A stretch of 64,000 nt of DNA, taken from positions 3,100,001 through 3,164,000 of the forward strand of contig NZ_CP076103.1 of assembly GCF_018732085.1 (NCBI RefSeq), read 5' to 3'. A program made the position numbers and the translations under genes. Numbering within the stretch: position 1 is the first letter of the stretch; each line of letters starts with the position of its first letter. Below the pieces are notes generated by a model. That model was not told the origin of the DNA. It did no database searches and worked only from the letters and a program-made list of their open reading frames with translations. Below, in pieces: positions 1 to 49,863 of the stretch. Source of the stretch: Lysobacter capsici (GTDB lineage: Bacteria > Pseudomonadota > Gammaproteobacteria > Xanthomonadales > Xanthomonadaceae).

Positions 1-652
<652 letters not shown>

Positions 653-833
653 GTTCTACATTCCGGCGCGTCGATCCGCCGCGCCCAGATCCTACGCAGA
701 CTGCATGAATCATTGCCGTTTCGGGTAACCGTGCGCCAGACAGTTCAGTACCTACGCATACGAACCCAGGCCGGACGATCCGCAGCGCGAGGACAGCGTC
801 CGGCAGTCCCCTTCACCCCATTCCCGCAGGCAT

Positions 834-1805
834 ATGGAAATGAAGAAAAAGCGATTGGACAGCGACGTGCCCGCTCCTTTGCTGGTCACGCCCGCCAACT
901 CAAATCCCGATCTGTCCACCGTCCTGTCCGAGCACGCGGTCGAGATAAAAGACGAACTGCTCGAACACGGCGCCCTGCTGTTCCGCGGTTTCGCGGTCGA
1001 CAGCGTGGAAAAATTCAGCGCGGTGGCCGACCAGGTCGGCAACGCCAGGCTCAACTACACCTATCGCTCGACACCGCGCACCTCGCTGGGCGGCGGCGTG
1101 TTCACCGCGACCGAATTCCCGCAGACGCAGGAGATTCCCCTGCACTGCGAAAACGCCTATCAGCGCGACTGGCCGATGCTGGTGGCGTTCTGCTGCCTGC
1201 AGCCGGCGACCGTCGGCGGCGCCACGCCGATCGCGTCCATGCGCAGCGCCAGCCAGACGATCGGCGGCAGCTTGCTCGACGAGTTCGAACAGCGCCGGGT
1301 GAAGTACGTGCGCCACTACCGTCCCTACGTGGACCTGCCGTGGGAAACGGTGTTCCAGACCAGTGACAAGAACGAAGTCGCGCGGTTTTGCGACAACGCC
1401 GGGATCGAGCACGAGTGGCTCGACGAGGAAACCCTGCGCACCGGCCAGATCTGCCAGGGCGTCGCCACCCATCCGGTCACCGGCGAAAAGCTGTTCTTCA
1501 ATCAGGCGCACCTGTTCCATGTCTCGTCTTTGGGCGAGGACACCGCGCAATCGATGATCGAAATGTTCGGCGCCGACCGCCTGCCCCGGCAGTCGTTCTT
1601 CGGCGACGGCAGCGAAATCGGTCCGGACGTATTGCAGGCGGTACGCAGCGGTTTGAATCGCCAGGCCTACGACGTCGCCTGGGAACAAGGCGACGTGCTG
1701 CTGCTGGACAACATGCAGTTCGCACACGGACGCCGCACCTTCAGCGGCCCGCGCAAGATCGCCGTCACCTTGAGCAATCCGTACTCCAGTCATCTGCCCG
1801 ACTAG
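834..1805 (+). CDS. Fe(II)/2-oxoglutarate dioxygenase, SyrP/AsnO-like amino acid hydroxylase
   Basis: A 323-residue TauD/TfdA-superfamily protein. The iron triad can be read as H104-x-E106 (PLHCENAY) and H298 (FAHGRR), with R307 (GPRKIA) placed to bind 2-oxoglutarate. A Glu rather than Asp in the HxD/E motif is also seen in the Asn hydroxylase AsnO and the Arg hydroxylase VioC. Stand-alone members beside NRPS genes usually beta-hydroxylate a free or carrier-bound amino acid; SyrP acts on carrier-bound Asp. Here the gene is 164 bp upstream of a synthetase with four Asn/Asp-like adenylation domains, so beta-hydroxylation of one or more of those residues is the natural hypothesis. An in-frame ATG six bases downstream, at 840, is an alternative start and is better spaced from a weak GCAGG. 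I see no clear promoter in 653-833. Confidence 0.88.
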   Translation: MEMKKKRLDSDVPAPLLVTPANSNPDLSTVLSEHAVEIKDELLEHGALLFRGFAVDSVEKFSAVADQVGNARLNYTYRSTPRTSLGGGVFTATEFPQTQEIPLHCENAYQRDWPMLVAFCCLQPATVGGATPIASMRSASQTIGGSLLDEFEQRRVKYVRHYRPYVDLPWETVFQTSDKNEVARFCDNAGIEHEWLDEETLRTGQICQGVATHPVTGEKLFFNQAHLFHVSSLGEDTAQSMIEMFGADRLPRQSFFGDGSEIGPDVLQAVRSGLNRQAYDVAWEQGDVLLLDNMQFAHGRRTFSGPRKIAVTLSNPYSSHLPD

Positions 1806-1969
1806 CCGCTAACCGTCCGACCGGCAGTACCGACGCCGAGCCGCTGCCGCCGGCCCCGTGAACGGGCCGGGCATGCGCCGTGCGGCGGTCGGACCCACAC
1901 CCCTGTTCGAAGCTTGCCAGGCCTTGCCGGCGCAAACCCAACCGTGCCGCGCTTCAACCGGATGCAGTC

Positions 1970-27224
<25,255 letters not shown>

Positions 27225-27229
<5 letters not shown>

Positions 27230-30200
27230 AGACTTGCTGCCGCTGTCGCCGTTGCAACAGGGCTTCCTGTTCCACGCCCTGTACGACCAGCAGGTGCAGG
27301 ACAGCTATGTCGTGCAGATGGTGCTGGCCTTCGACGGACCGCTGGACGCGCAGGCCCTGCATCGCGCGGCCGATGCGATCGTGCAGCGTCACGCCAATCT
27401 GCGCGCGGCGTTCGTGCATCAGAAAGTCAAGGAGCCGGTGCAGCTGATCCTGCGTTCGGTGGAACTGCCGTGGCGCGATGTCGATCTGAGCGCGCAGGCG
27501 CCGGCCGAGCGCGAGGCCGCGTACGAGGCGCTGCTGCACGCCGACCAGCACCAGCGCTTCGACCTGAGCCAGGCGCCGCTGCTGCGTTTCATCCTGGTGC
27601 GGATGGATCGCCAGCACTATCGCCTGATCTTCACCCATCACCACATCCTGCTCGACGGCTGGTCGATGGGCATCTTCCTGCGCGAGTTCGTGGCGCTGTA
27701 CCGCAGCGGCGGCGATCCCGCCGCGCTGGCGCGGGTCACGCCGTATCGCGACTACCTGCGCTGGCTGGAATCGCGCGACAAGAACGCCGCACTCAACGCC
27801 TGGCGCAAAGCGCTGGCCGGCGTCGAGCAACCCACGCGCGTGGTCGAAGCCTCCACCTCCACCGCGATCGCGGCCACCCAGGTGCATCTGCTGCCGGCCG
27901 ACCTGAGCGCGCGTCTGGTGCAGCAGGCGCGCAACGTCGGCGTGACCATGAATACGCTGATCCAGGCGGCCTGGGCGATCCTGATCGGCCATCTGTGCGG
28001 ACGCGAGGACGTGGTGTTCGGCGCGACGGTATCCGGGCGTCCGCCGGAACTGCCCGGGGTCGAACAGATGCTCGGCCTGCTGATCAACACCGTGCCGGTG
28101 CGCCTGCAGCTGCGGCCGGAGGAGTCGCTGCGTCAGTTGCTGGTGCGCTTGCAGGAGCAGCAATCGGCGCTGCTGGACTACCAGCATCTGAACCTGGTCG
28201 ATATCCAGCGATTGACCGGCGTGGAGCACGAACTGTTCGACACCCAGGTGGTGTTCGAAAACTATCCCAGCGACGCGGGCGACGGCCACGATGGCCGCGA
28301 CGCGCTGCGCATCGGCATCCACAGCCATTGCGGCGGCGATACCTCGCATTATCCGCTGAGCATGGTGGTCGGCCCGGGCGAGCGGATCCATCTGGGTTTC
28401 AGCTATCGACCCGACTTGTTCCGCGCCGAACAGATCGAGCGCATCGGCGCGCGCTACGCACGCATCCTGACGGCGTTCGCCGACCATCTGGACGGCGCGG
28501 TCGGGCGTCTGGACATGCTCGATGCCGACGAGCACGAACAACTGAAGGACTGGAACGCGACCGCGCATGAAGTATCGGTGTTGCCGTTGCCGACCCTGTT
28601 CGAGCAACAAGTGGCCCGCACACCCGATGCCTTCGCCGCGATCTTCGAGCAAAGCGAACTCAGCTTCGCTGAGCTCAACGAGCGCGCCAATCGCCTCGCG
28701 CATGTGCTGATCGCCGAAGGCGCCGGCCCGGAAAGCATCGTCGCCATCGCCCTGCCGCGCTCGCTGGATCTGATCGTGGCCCTGCTCGCCACGCTCAAGG
28801 CCGGCGCCGCGTATCTGCCGCTGGATGTCGATTACCCGCCCGAACGCCTGGCCTTCATGCTCGAAGACGCCAGGCCGGTGCGCGTGATCACCCACGGCGA
28901 GGTCGCATTGCCGGCCGACGCGCCGCGGCTGGCGCTGGACGAGACGCACATGCTCGCGCGCCTCGCGCAAGTGGCCGCGCACGATCCGAGCGACGCCGAG
29001 CGCCTGCAGCCTCTGCGCGTCGATCACCCGGCCTATGTGATCTACACCTCCGGTTCCACCGGCCGTCCCAAGGGCGTGCTGGTCGCGCATCGCAGCGTCG
29101 CGAACTATTTCGCCTTCGCCCGCGATCACTACTACGGCATCGACGGCGACGGCGACGCTCGCCAGCCCGGCGCGGGTTCGCCGACCACGCTGTCGAGCAC
29201 CTTCGACGGCAGCGTCACTTTGTTGTTCGGTCCGCTGCTGGCCGGCGAACCGCTGGTCCTGTTGCCCGCCGGCAGCGAACTGTCCGCGCTGGGCACGCCC
29301 GCCTCGCCGGTCGACTACAGCCTGCTCAAGCTCACCCCGGCGCACCTCAAAGCGCTCAATCCCATGCTGGACGAGTCCGGCGCGCCGGCGCCGGGCAAGG
29401 TGCTGTTGCTCGGCGGCGAAGCGCTGGTGCCGGCCGATCTCGCGTTCTGGCAGCAACGCTATCCGCAGGTGCGCATCGTCAACGAATTCGGCCCGACCGA
29501 GGCCACGGTGGGTTGCAGCACCGAAGACATCAGCGACGACATGCGCAGCGCCAGCAGCGTGTCGATCGGCCGGCCGATCTGGAACACCGAACTCTACGTG
29601 CTCGACGCCGCGCTGCGTCCGGTCCCGGCCGGCGTGCCGGGCGAGCTGTATATCGCCGGCGATGGCCTGGCGCGCGGTTATCTCAACCGCCCGGGTCTGA
29701 CCGCCGAACGCTTCATCGCCAATCCGTTCTCGCCCGGCGAGCGCATGTACCGCAGCGGCGACCTGGCGCGCTGGCGCGACGACGGACGTCTGGACTACCT
29801 GGGCCGCGTCGATCATCAAGTCAAGATCCGCGGCTTCCGCATCGAACTGGGCGAAATCGAGGCCGCGCTGGCCCAGGCCGGCTTCGCCGGCAACGCGGTC
29901 ATCGCGCGCGAGGACATTCCCGGCGACAAGCAACTGGTCGCATACCTGGTCGGCACCGATCAGCGCATCGACGCCGACGCGGTGCGCAAGGCGCTCGACG
30001 GCCGCCTGCCCGACTACATGATTCCCAGCGCCTTCATCGCCCTGGAAACGCTGCCGCTCACGCCCAACGGCAAGCTCGACCGCAAGGCCCTGCCCGCGCC
30101 GGACTACGCATCGGCCAGCCTGCGCCTGCCGCGCAATCCGCGCGAGGAACTGCTGTGCCAGTTGTTCGCCGAAGTGCTCGGCCGCGACCGGGTCGGCATC

Positions 30201-30350
30201 GACGACAGTTTCTTCGACCTGGGTGGCCATTCGCTGCTGGCGATCCGCCTGATCGGCCTGATCCGCGCGCGCCTGCAACTGGAACTGCCGATCCGCGTGC
30301 TGTTCGAACAACGCTGCGTGGCCGCGCTGGCGCCGCACCTCGACCGCAAC
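27225..30350 (+). other. NRPS module 8: DCL C - A(Asn/Asp-like) - T
   Basis: The condensation domain has HHHILLDGWS and the LSPLQQGFLFH start of the D-to-L class. The pocket reads D-G-T-K-L-G-E-V-G-K (FDGSVTLLF, LKLTPAHL, LLLGGEAL, NEFGPTEATVGC). The carrier is LGGHSLLAI with no epimerase, so an L-residue is expected. The adenylation domain is a close relative of that in module 3. Confidence 0.8.
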
Positions 30351-30359
30351 CGCATGCGC

Positions 30360-33300
30360 CGGCCGGCCTTGTCGGCGCAGCAGCGCCCGGAGCAATTGCC
30401 GCTGTCGTTCGCGCAGTACCGCCTGTGGTTTCTGCATCAGCTCGAAGGGCCGAGCGCGACCTACAACATCCCGCTGCCGCTGCGCCTGCGCGGCGCGCTC
30501 GACCACGACGCCATGCAGGCCGCGATCAACGATCTGCTGGCGCGCCACGAAAGCCTGCGCACGCTGTTCCCGGACAGCGACACGCCGCGGCAACACATCC
30601 TCGCCGCGCCGGGCGATCGCGCCGGCCTCGGCGGAAGTGCCACGTTCGTGCCGCTGGAGATCGTCGAGACCGACGAAGACCGCCTGGACGCCGGCATCCG
30701 CGAGGCGGCGGCCTACGCCTTCGATCTGAGCCGCGAACTGCCGCTGCGCCCCACCTTGTTCCGCATCGGTGCCGAAGACCATGTGCTGCTCCTGCTGCTG
30801 CACCACATCGCCGGCGACGGCGCCTCGCTGGCGCCGCTCGCGCGCGACCTGTCGCAGGCCTATGCCGCGCGGATGACCGGCAAGGCGCCGGCGTGGACGG
30901 CGTTGCCGGTGCAGTACGCCGACTACACCTTGTGGCAACAGCAGTTGATGGGCCGCGAGACCGACAGCGACAGCCTGCTGCGCCAGCAGATCGATTACTG
31001 GAAACGCACCCTGACCGATCTGCCCGAGCAGTTGCCGCTGCCCACCGACCGGCCGCGCCCGAGGACCACGAGTTATCGCGGACGGCCGTTTCATTTCGAA
31101 CTCGACGCCGAACTGCATCGCCGCCTGCTGGCGCTGACCCGGCGTCACAGCGTCACCTTGTTCATGGTGCTGCAGGCCGCGGTCGCCGCGCTGCTCACGC
31201 GCATGGGCTCGGGCACCGATATTCCGATCGGCACGCCGGTGGCCGGCCGCACCGATGCCGCGCTCAACGATCTGGTCGGCCTGTTCCTCAACACCCTGGT
31301 GCTGCGCGTCGACACCTCCGGCGATCCCAGCTTCGCCGCGCTGCTCGCGCGCGTGCGCGACACCGACCTTGCCGCCTACGAGCACCAGGACCTGCCGTTC
31401 GAACAACTGGTGGAAACGCTCAACCCGGTGCGCTCGCTGTCCTATCACCCGCTGTTCCAGGTGATGGTGGTGCTGCAGAACATGAGCGGCAGCGAGATGC
31501 GCTTGCCCGGCCTGCGTTGCCAGGCGCATCCGCTCGAAATGGACGTGGTCAAGTTCGACCTCAACTTCGCGTTCTCCGAACGTACCCAGGCCGACGGCCA
31601 GCCCAGCGGCCTGCAAGGCGCCATCGAATATTCCGCGGACCTGTTCGACGAGGCCACGGTACACACCTTGTTGCAGCGCTTCGAGCGCCTGCTGTACGCG
31701 GTGACCGAGGATTCCAGCCAGACCATCGGCAGCGTCGAACTGATGGACGCGATGGAGCGGCAACGCCTGCTGCACGACTGGAACGCTACCGAACAGACCA
31801 TCGTCGAGGCGACCTTGCCCGCGCTGTTCGAAGCGCAAGCGGCGCGCACGCCGTCGGCGCCGGCGGCGATCTGCGATGGACACACGCTCGATTTCGACGC
31901 GCTCAACCAGCGCGCGAATCGCCTGGCGCATGCATTGATCGCCGAAGGCGTCGGCCCGGAAAGCGTGGTGGCGATCGCGCTGCCGCCGTCGCTGGATCTG
32001 CTGACCGCCCTGCTCGCCACGCTCAAGGCCGGCGCGGCCTATCTGCCGCTGGACCTGGGCAATCCGAGCGAGCGGCTGGCGACGATGCTGGACGATGCCA
32101 GGCCGGTCCGCGTGCTGACTCGCGAAGCGTATGCACACCGGTTGCCGGCCGACGCGCCGCTGTGCCTGCTCGACGATCCCGTCCTGCAACAACGCCTTGC
32201 GCAAAGCCGCAGCGACAATCCCACCGATGCCGATCGACTGCGCCCGTTGCACCTGCTGCATCCGGCCTATGTGATCTACACCTCCGGCTCGACCGGCAAG
32301 CCCAAGGGCGTGGCAGTGGCGCATCGCTCCGCCGCGCACTACTTCGCCTGGAGTGGTCACGCCTATTTCGACGCTGACAAAAGCGGCGGCAACGGCTCGG
32401 CGACCACGCTGTCGGCCGCGTTCGACGGCAGCGTCACCGTGCTGTTCGGTCCGCTGCTGGCGGGACAGCCGTTGACGCTGATCGAAACCGACAAGGATTT
32501 TTCCCGCCTGCTCGCCCGGCAACCCGACGGCGGCTATGGCCTGCTCAAGCTCACGCCGGCGCATCTGAAATTGCTCAACGCCGATCTGGAAACCGGCGCG
32601 CCCGCGCCGGCGCGCGCCTTGCTGTTGGGCGGCGAAGCGCTGGTGCCCGCCGATCTGGCCTTCTGGCAGCAGCGCTATCCGCAGGTGCGCCTGATCAACG
32701 AATACGGCCCGACCGAGGCCACCGTCGGCTGCTGCGTCGAGATGATCGACGAAGACATGCGCGAGGCCGCCGGCGTGTCGATCGGCCGGCCGATCTGGAA
32801 CACTCGGCTGTACGTGCTCGATGCGCAATTGCAGCCGCAGCCGGTCGGCGTGGCCGGCGAGTTGTACATCGCCGGCGCCGGCCTGGCGCGCGGGTATCTC
32901 AATCGCCCCGGCCTGAGCGCCGAACGTTTCGTCGCCGATCCTTTCGCCGCGGGCGAACGCATGTACCGCACCGGCGATCTCGCCCGCTGGCGCGCGGACG
33001 GCCGCCTCGACTGCCTGGGCCGCATCGATCACCAAGTCAAGATTCGCGGCTATCGCATCGAACTGGGCGAAATCGAAGCCGCGCTGGCGCAGGCGGGCTT
33101 CGCCCACAATGCGGTGATCGCGCGCGAAGACCAGTCCGGCCAGAAACACCTGGTGGCTTACGTGGTCGCGAGCGAATTCGATGCCGCGTCCGTGCGCGCC
33201 GGGCTCGCCACGCGTCTGCCCGACTACATGATTCCGGCCGCGTTCGTCGCCCTCGACGCCCTGCCGTTGACCGGCAACGGCAAGCTGGACCGCAAGGCCC

Positions 33301-35025
33301 TGCCGGCACCGCAGATCCGCAGCGCCAGCGAACGCGCACCGCGCGATGCGCGCGAAACTTTGCTGTGCGAGTTGTTCGCCGACATTCTCAACCTGCCGCA
33401 GGTCGGCGTCGACGACAACTTCTTCTCGCTCGGCGGCGACAGCATCGGCTCGACCCAGTTGGTCAGCCGTCTGCGCCGCGCCGGCTGGTCGGTCAGCGTG
33501 CGCACCGTGTTCGAGCACCAGAGCCCGGAAGCCCTGGCCCGGATCATGCTGCCGCTGACGCAGGCGGCCACGCCGGCGCTGGAGGCCTCGGTCGGCGAGT
33601 TGCCGGCCACGCCGATCATGCACTGGTTCCTCGAACAAGGCGGCCCGCTGCAGCAATACCACCAGTGCGTACTGCTGCAGATCCCCGCGCTCGGCCGGGC
33701 GCATCTGCTGTCGGCCCTGCAGGCGTTGCTCGATCATCACGACGCCTTGCGCCTGCGGTTGTCGCCGCAACAACGCTGGGAGGTGCGCGCCGCCGGCAGC
33801 GTGCAGGCCGACGACTGCCTGCTGCGCATCGACACGGCCGACTGGGACGAGCACGAATTCGAAACCCGCATGCGCGACCACGCGAACGCCGCCGCGGCCA
33901 CGCTGGACCCGCGCAGCGGCCGCATGCTGCAGGCGCTGTGGTTCGAACATGCGCGGCAGCCGATGCTGCTGGTGCAGATCCATCACCTCGCGATCGACGG
34001 CATCTCCTGGCGCATCCTGCTGCCGGACCTGAAGCAGGCCGCCGAAGCGGCCGTGGCCGGGCATGAGATCGCGCTGACGCCGGTGGCGACGCCGCTGCGT
34101 CACTGGGCCTTGCAATTGCCGCAGGCCGCCGCGCAACGCACCCAGGAACTGCCGTTGTGGCAGTCGATATTCGCAGGCGATGATCCCCTGCTCGGCGCGC
34201 GTGCGCTCGATCCGGCGCGCGACACCGTGGCCACGCGCCGCAGCCTGAGCCTCAGCCTGGACAGCGAGGTCACCCGCTGCCTGCTCACCCGCGCGCCCGA
34301 ATCGATCCACGGCCGCATCAACGACGTCCTGCTGACCGGCTTCGCCCTCGCGTTGCGCAGCTGGCGCGCGCGGCGCGCCCTGGGCGACGCGGACACGGTT
34401 CGTTTCGAACTGGAAGGCCACGGCCGCGAGGACATCGTGGCCGGCGCCGAGCTGTCGCACACCCTGGGCTGGTTCACCAGCCTGTTCCCGGTGCAACTGG
34501 ATCTGGGCGCGATCGATCCGCGCGCCGCGCTCGACGATGAGCGCGTGTTGGCGCGTTGCCTCAAGCAGGTCAAGGAACAACTGCGTCGCCTGCCCGATGC
34601 CGGCGTCGGCTACGGCCTGCTGCGTTACCTCAGCGAAGAAGGCCGTCAGGCCCTGGCGGGCGAGGCCGCGCCGCAGATCGCCTTCAACTATCTGGGACGC
34701 TTCGGCGTCGGCGGTGAGGGCGAAGACTGGAGCGCTACCGACCGTCTGAACGTGCAGGCCGACGATCATCCCGCGCGGCCGATGTCGCATACGCTCGAAC
34801 TCAATGCGATCACCCTGGACGGCCCGGCCGGACCGGTGTTGAACGCCACCTGGAGCTGGGCCGGCGAGTTGCTCGAAGAATCCAGCGTGCGCGAACTGGC
34901 CGAACACTGGCACGCGGCCCTGCGCGCCATCGCCGCATACGCCGCGCGCGCCACGCACGAGGCGTTCACCGTGTCCGACCTGCCGCTGGTCAAGCTAGAA
35001 CAGACGCAGATCGAAGCCATCGAAG
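30360..35025 (+). other. NRPS module 9: C - A(Asn/Asp-like) - T - E
   Basis: LCL condensation domain with HHIAGDG. The pocket reads D-G-T-K-L-G-E-V-G-K (FDGSVTVLF, LKLTPAHL, LLLGGEAL, NEYGPTEATVGC). The carrier is LGGDSIGST, then an epimerase with HHLAIDGISWRIL and EGHGRE, so a D-residue is expected. The adenylation domain shares the LDLGNP and AAHYFAWS features of module 2. Confidence 0.8.
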
Positions 35026-36931
35026 CCGCGCATCCGCCGCTGGCCGACATCCTGCCGCTGTCGCCGCTGCAGCACGGTTTCCTGTTTCATGCCTTGTACG
35101 ACGAACAGTCGCACGACGCCTACATGATGCAGGTGGTGTTCCAGTTCGACGGCCCGTTGCGCGGCGACGCGCTGCGCACCGCCGCGAACCGGCTGCTGCA
35201 ACGCCACGCCAACCTGCGCGCGGCATTCGTGCATGAAGGCCTGGCCGAAGCCGTGCAGGTCATCGCGCACACGGTCGAAGCGCCCTGGCGCGAGCTGGAC
35301 CTCGACGAAGACGCGTTCGCCGAATTGCTGCGCGACGATCAACGCCAACGCTTCACGCTGGCGCAGGCGCCGCTGCTGCGTTTCGCCCTGGTGCATACCG
35401 CGCCGGATCGGCACTACCTCGTCTTCACCAGCCACCACATCCTGCTCGACGGTTGGTCCACGCCGATCCTCATCCAGGAACTGCTGGCGCTGTATGCGCA
35501 GGGCGAACAGGCCGCGCTGCCGCGCGTCACCCCGTATCGCGATTACCTGCGCTCGCTCGGCAGCCGCGACAAACCGGCGGCATTGGTCGCCTGGCGCGAT
35601 GCGCTGGCGGGACTGGAGGAACCGAGCCGGATCAGCGCGGCGAGCGTCGTGGCGAGCGCGCCCGCGCTGCAGCAGCAGTATCTGCCCGAGAGCCTCAGCA
35701 CGCGCCTGGCCGAACAGGCGCGCCACTGCGGCGTGACCCTCAACACCGTGATCCAGGCAGCCTGGGCGATCCTGCTCGCCCGCCTGCTGCGCCGCGACGA
35801 CGTGGTCTTCGGCATCACCTTCGCCGACCGGCCGGCCGAACTGGCCGGCAGCGAACAGATGGTCGGGCTGTTGATCAATACCTTGCCGTTGCGCCTGCAG
35901 TTGCGCGCCGACGAACCCTTGCACGCACTGCTGCGGCGCCTGCAGCAGCAACAGTCGGCGTTGCTCGAACACAGCCATCTCGGCCTGAGCGAGATCCAGC
36001 GCGTCGCGGGCCTGGGCGAGTTGTTCGACACCTTGATGGTGTTCGAGAGCTATCCCATCGACGAGGCCGCGCTCAACGACCAGTCGCAGCAACTGCGCGT
36101 GGGTTTCCACAGCCACCACGGCGGCGATACTTCGCACTACCCGTTGGGTCTGTCGGCGGTGCCGGGACAACGCATCCGCCTGGGCCTGAGCTACCGCACC
36201 GATGTCTACACGCCCGCGCAGATCCAGCGTCTGATCGACAGCTACACCTGCATCCTGCAGACGATCGCCGATCAGCCGCAGCGCTCGCTGGCGCAGTTGG
36301 ACGTTCTGTCCCTGCCTGAGCGCGAGCGCGTGCTGCAGGACTGGAACGCCAGCACCCTGCCCGTCCCCGCGCTGGATCTGGCCAGCGTGCTGGAGCAACA
36401 AGCCGAGCGCAGCCCGGATGCGACCGCGCTGATCTTCGGCGAACAGCGGCTGAGTTATGCGCAGCTGCATGCGCGCGCGAATCGACTCGCCGGCCTGCTG
36501 CGCGGCCGCGGCATCGGCGCCGAGGACCGGGTCGCAGTGGCGTTGCCGCGTTCGATCGAACTGGTCGTCGCCTTGCTCGGCGTGCTCAAGGCTGGCGCGG
36601 TGTATCTGCCGCTGGATGTCGACTATCCGGCCGAGCGCCTGACCTACATGCACGACGACGCCCGGCCCGTGCTCACGATCACCCGTCGCGACACGCTCCA
36701 TGCCGCGCCGGGCGACACCCTGCTGCTCGACGATCCCGCCGTGCGCGACGCCATCGAGGCCGCGGCGATATCGTCCGCGGCCGACGGCTCGCTGCGGCCG
36801 CGGCTGCATCTGGACCACCCGGCCTACGTCATCTACACCTCCGGCTCCACCGGCCGGCCGAAGGGCGTGGTGGTGAGCCATCGCCAGATCGTGCATTCCA
36901 ACGCGGCCGGCTCTACCCCGGCGCGAAGGGC

Positions 36932-49279
<12,348 letters not shown>

Positions 49280-49439
49280 CGACCCGCGGCGACGACGCGC
49301 ATCGATGCCGCGTGCCGTGGCCGCGGCGATTGCTCATTGCGTCGCCATGCGCCATCCCCGCATCCCGACATGGGATGTGGATTTTTCCAATGGCCGCCGC
49401 TTCAGGACGGGCCACCTGCTTTGCCATCCACTTTTAACC

Positions 49440-49443
49440 GGAG
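49440..49443 (+). promoter_or_regulatory. Ribosome binding site of the MbtH-like gene
   Basis: GGAG six bases before the ATG at 49450. It sets the start of the small gene, which has its own translation signal 160 bases after the NRPS-2 stop. Confidence 0.6.
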
Positions 49444-49449
49444 AACGCC

Positions 49450-49668
49450 ATGACCAATCCCTTCGAAGACAACAACGGCAGCTTCCTCGTCCTCGTCAAC
49501 GACGAAAACCAGCATTCGCTCTGGCCGCAGTTCGCCGAAATCCCGGCCGGCTGGAAGCGCGTGTTCGGCCCGGACCAGCGCCAGAGCTGCCTGGACTACG
49601 TCGAACAGCACTGGACCGACATGCGCCCGGCCAGTCTCGCAGCGCTGGACGCGGCCCACGCATCCTGA
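49450..49668 (+). CDS. MbtH-like protein
   Basis: A 72-residue protein with the full MbtH signature: NPFEDNNGSFLVLVNDE at the start, QHSLWP, PAGWKRVFGP, and CLDYVEQHWTDMRP. The three family tryptophans (SLWP, AGW, HWTDMRP) are present. MbtH proteins bind the N-terminal subdomain of NRPS adenylation domains and help them fold or activate amino acids. Its place directly after the last synthetase gene on the same strand, with a good GGAG site, makes the upstream synthetases its likely partners. It could also serve other adenylation domains in the cell. Length and motifs are those of the family and nothing is missing. Confidence 0.96.
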   Translation: MTNPFEDNNGSFLVLVNDENQHSLWPQFAEIPAGWKRVFGPDQRQSCLDYVEQHWTDMRPASLAALDAAHAS

Positions 49669-49769
49669 GCCTGGCCCGCTTCGCGTCGGGGGTGTGCATG
49701 CCAGCTTGAACGCCCTGCGATGCCATCGGGCGTATCGGACCTGGCCGAGGCCGATTCGTGCTTCCAGCC

Positions 49770-49793
49770 GGCGACGGCGTTTTCGCCGTCGCC
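49770..49793. terminator. Perfect hairpin between convergent genes
   Basis: A 10-bp perfect stem (49770-49779 and 49784-49793) with a TTTT loop lies between the plus-strand MbtH gene and the minus-strand lipoprotein gene. There is no T-run after either arm, so classical intrinsic termination is uncertain. Its place suggests a two-way transcription end. Confidence 0.5.
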
Positions 49794-49863
49794 GTGCGCG
49801 CGATCCGCGGCGCCCACGCCGAAAAGCCGCCGATGCCCAGCGAGAGCCCGGTTCTTCCGCCGT

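Noticed and set aside
653..833. A promoter for the hydroxylase and NRPS genes.
   Set aside because: I found no -35/-10 pair with good match and spacing.
1880..1969. Extension of NRPS-1 to an upstream ATG at 1880.
   Set aside because: The added 30 residues are not family-like. The C domain starts right after the ATG at 1970.
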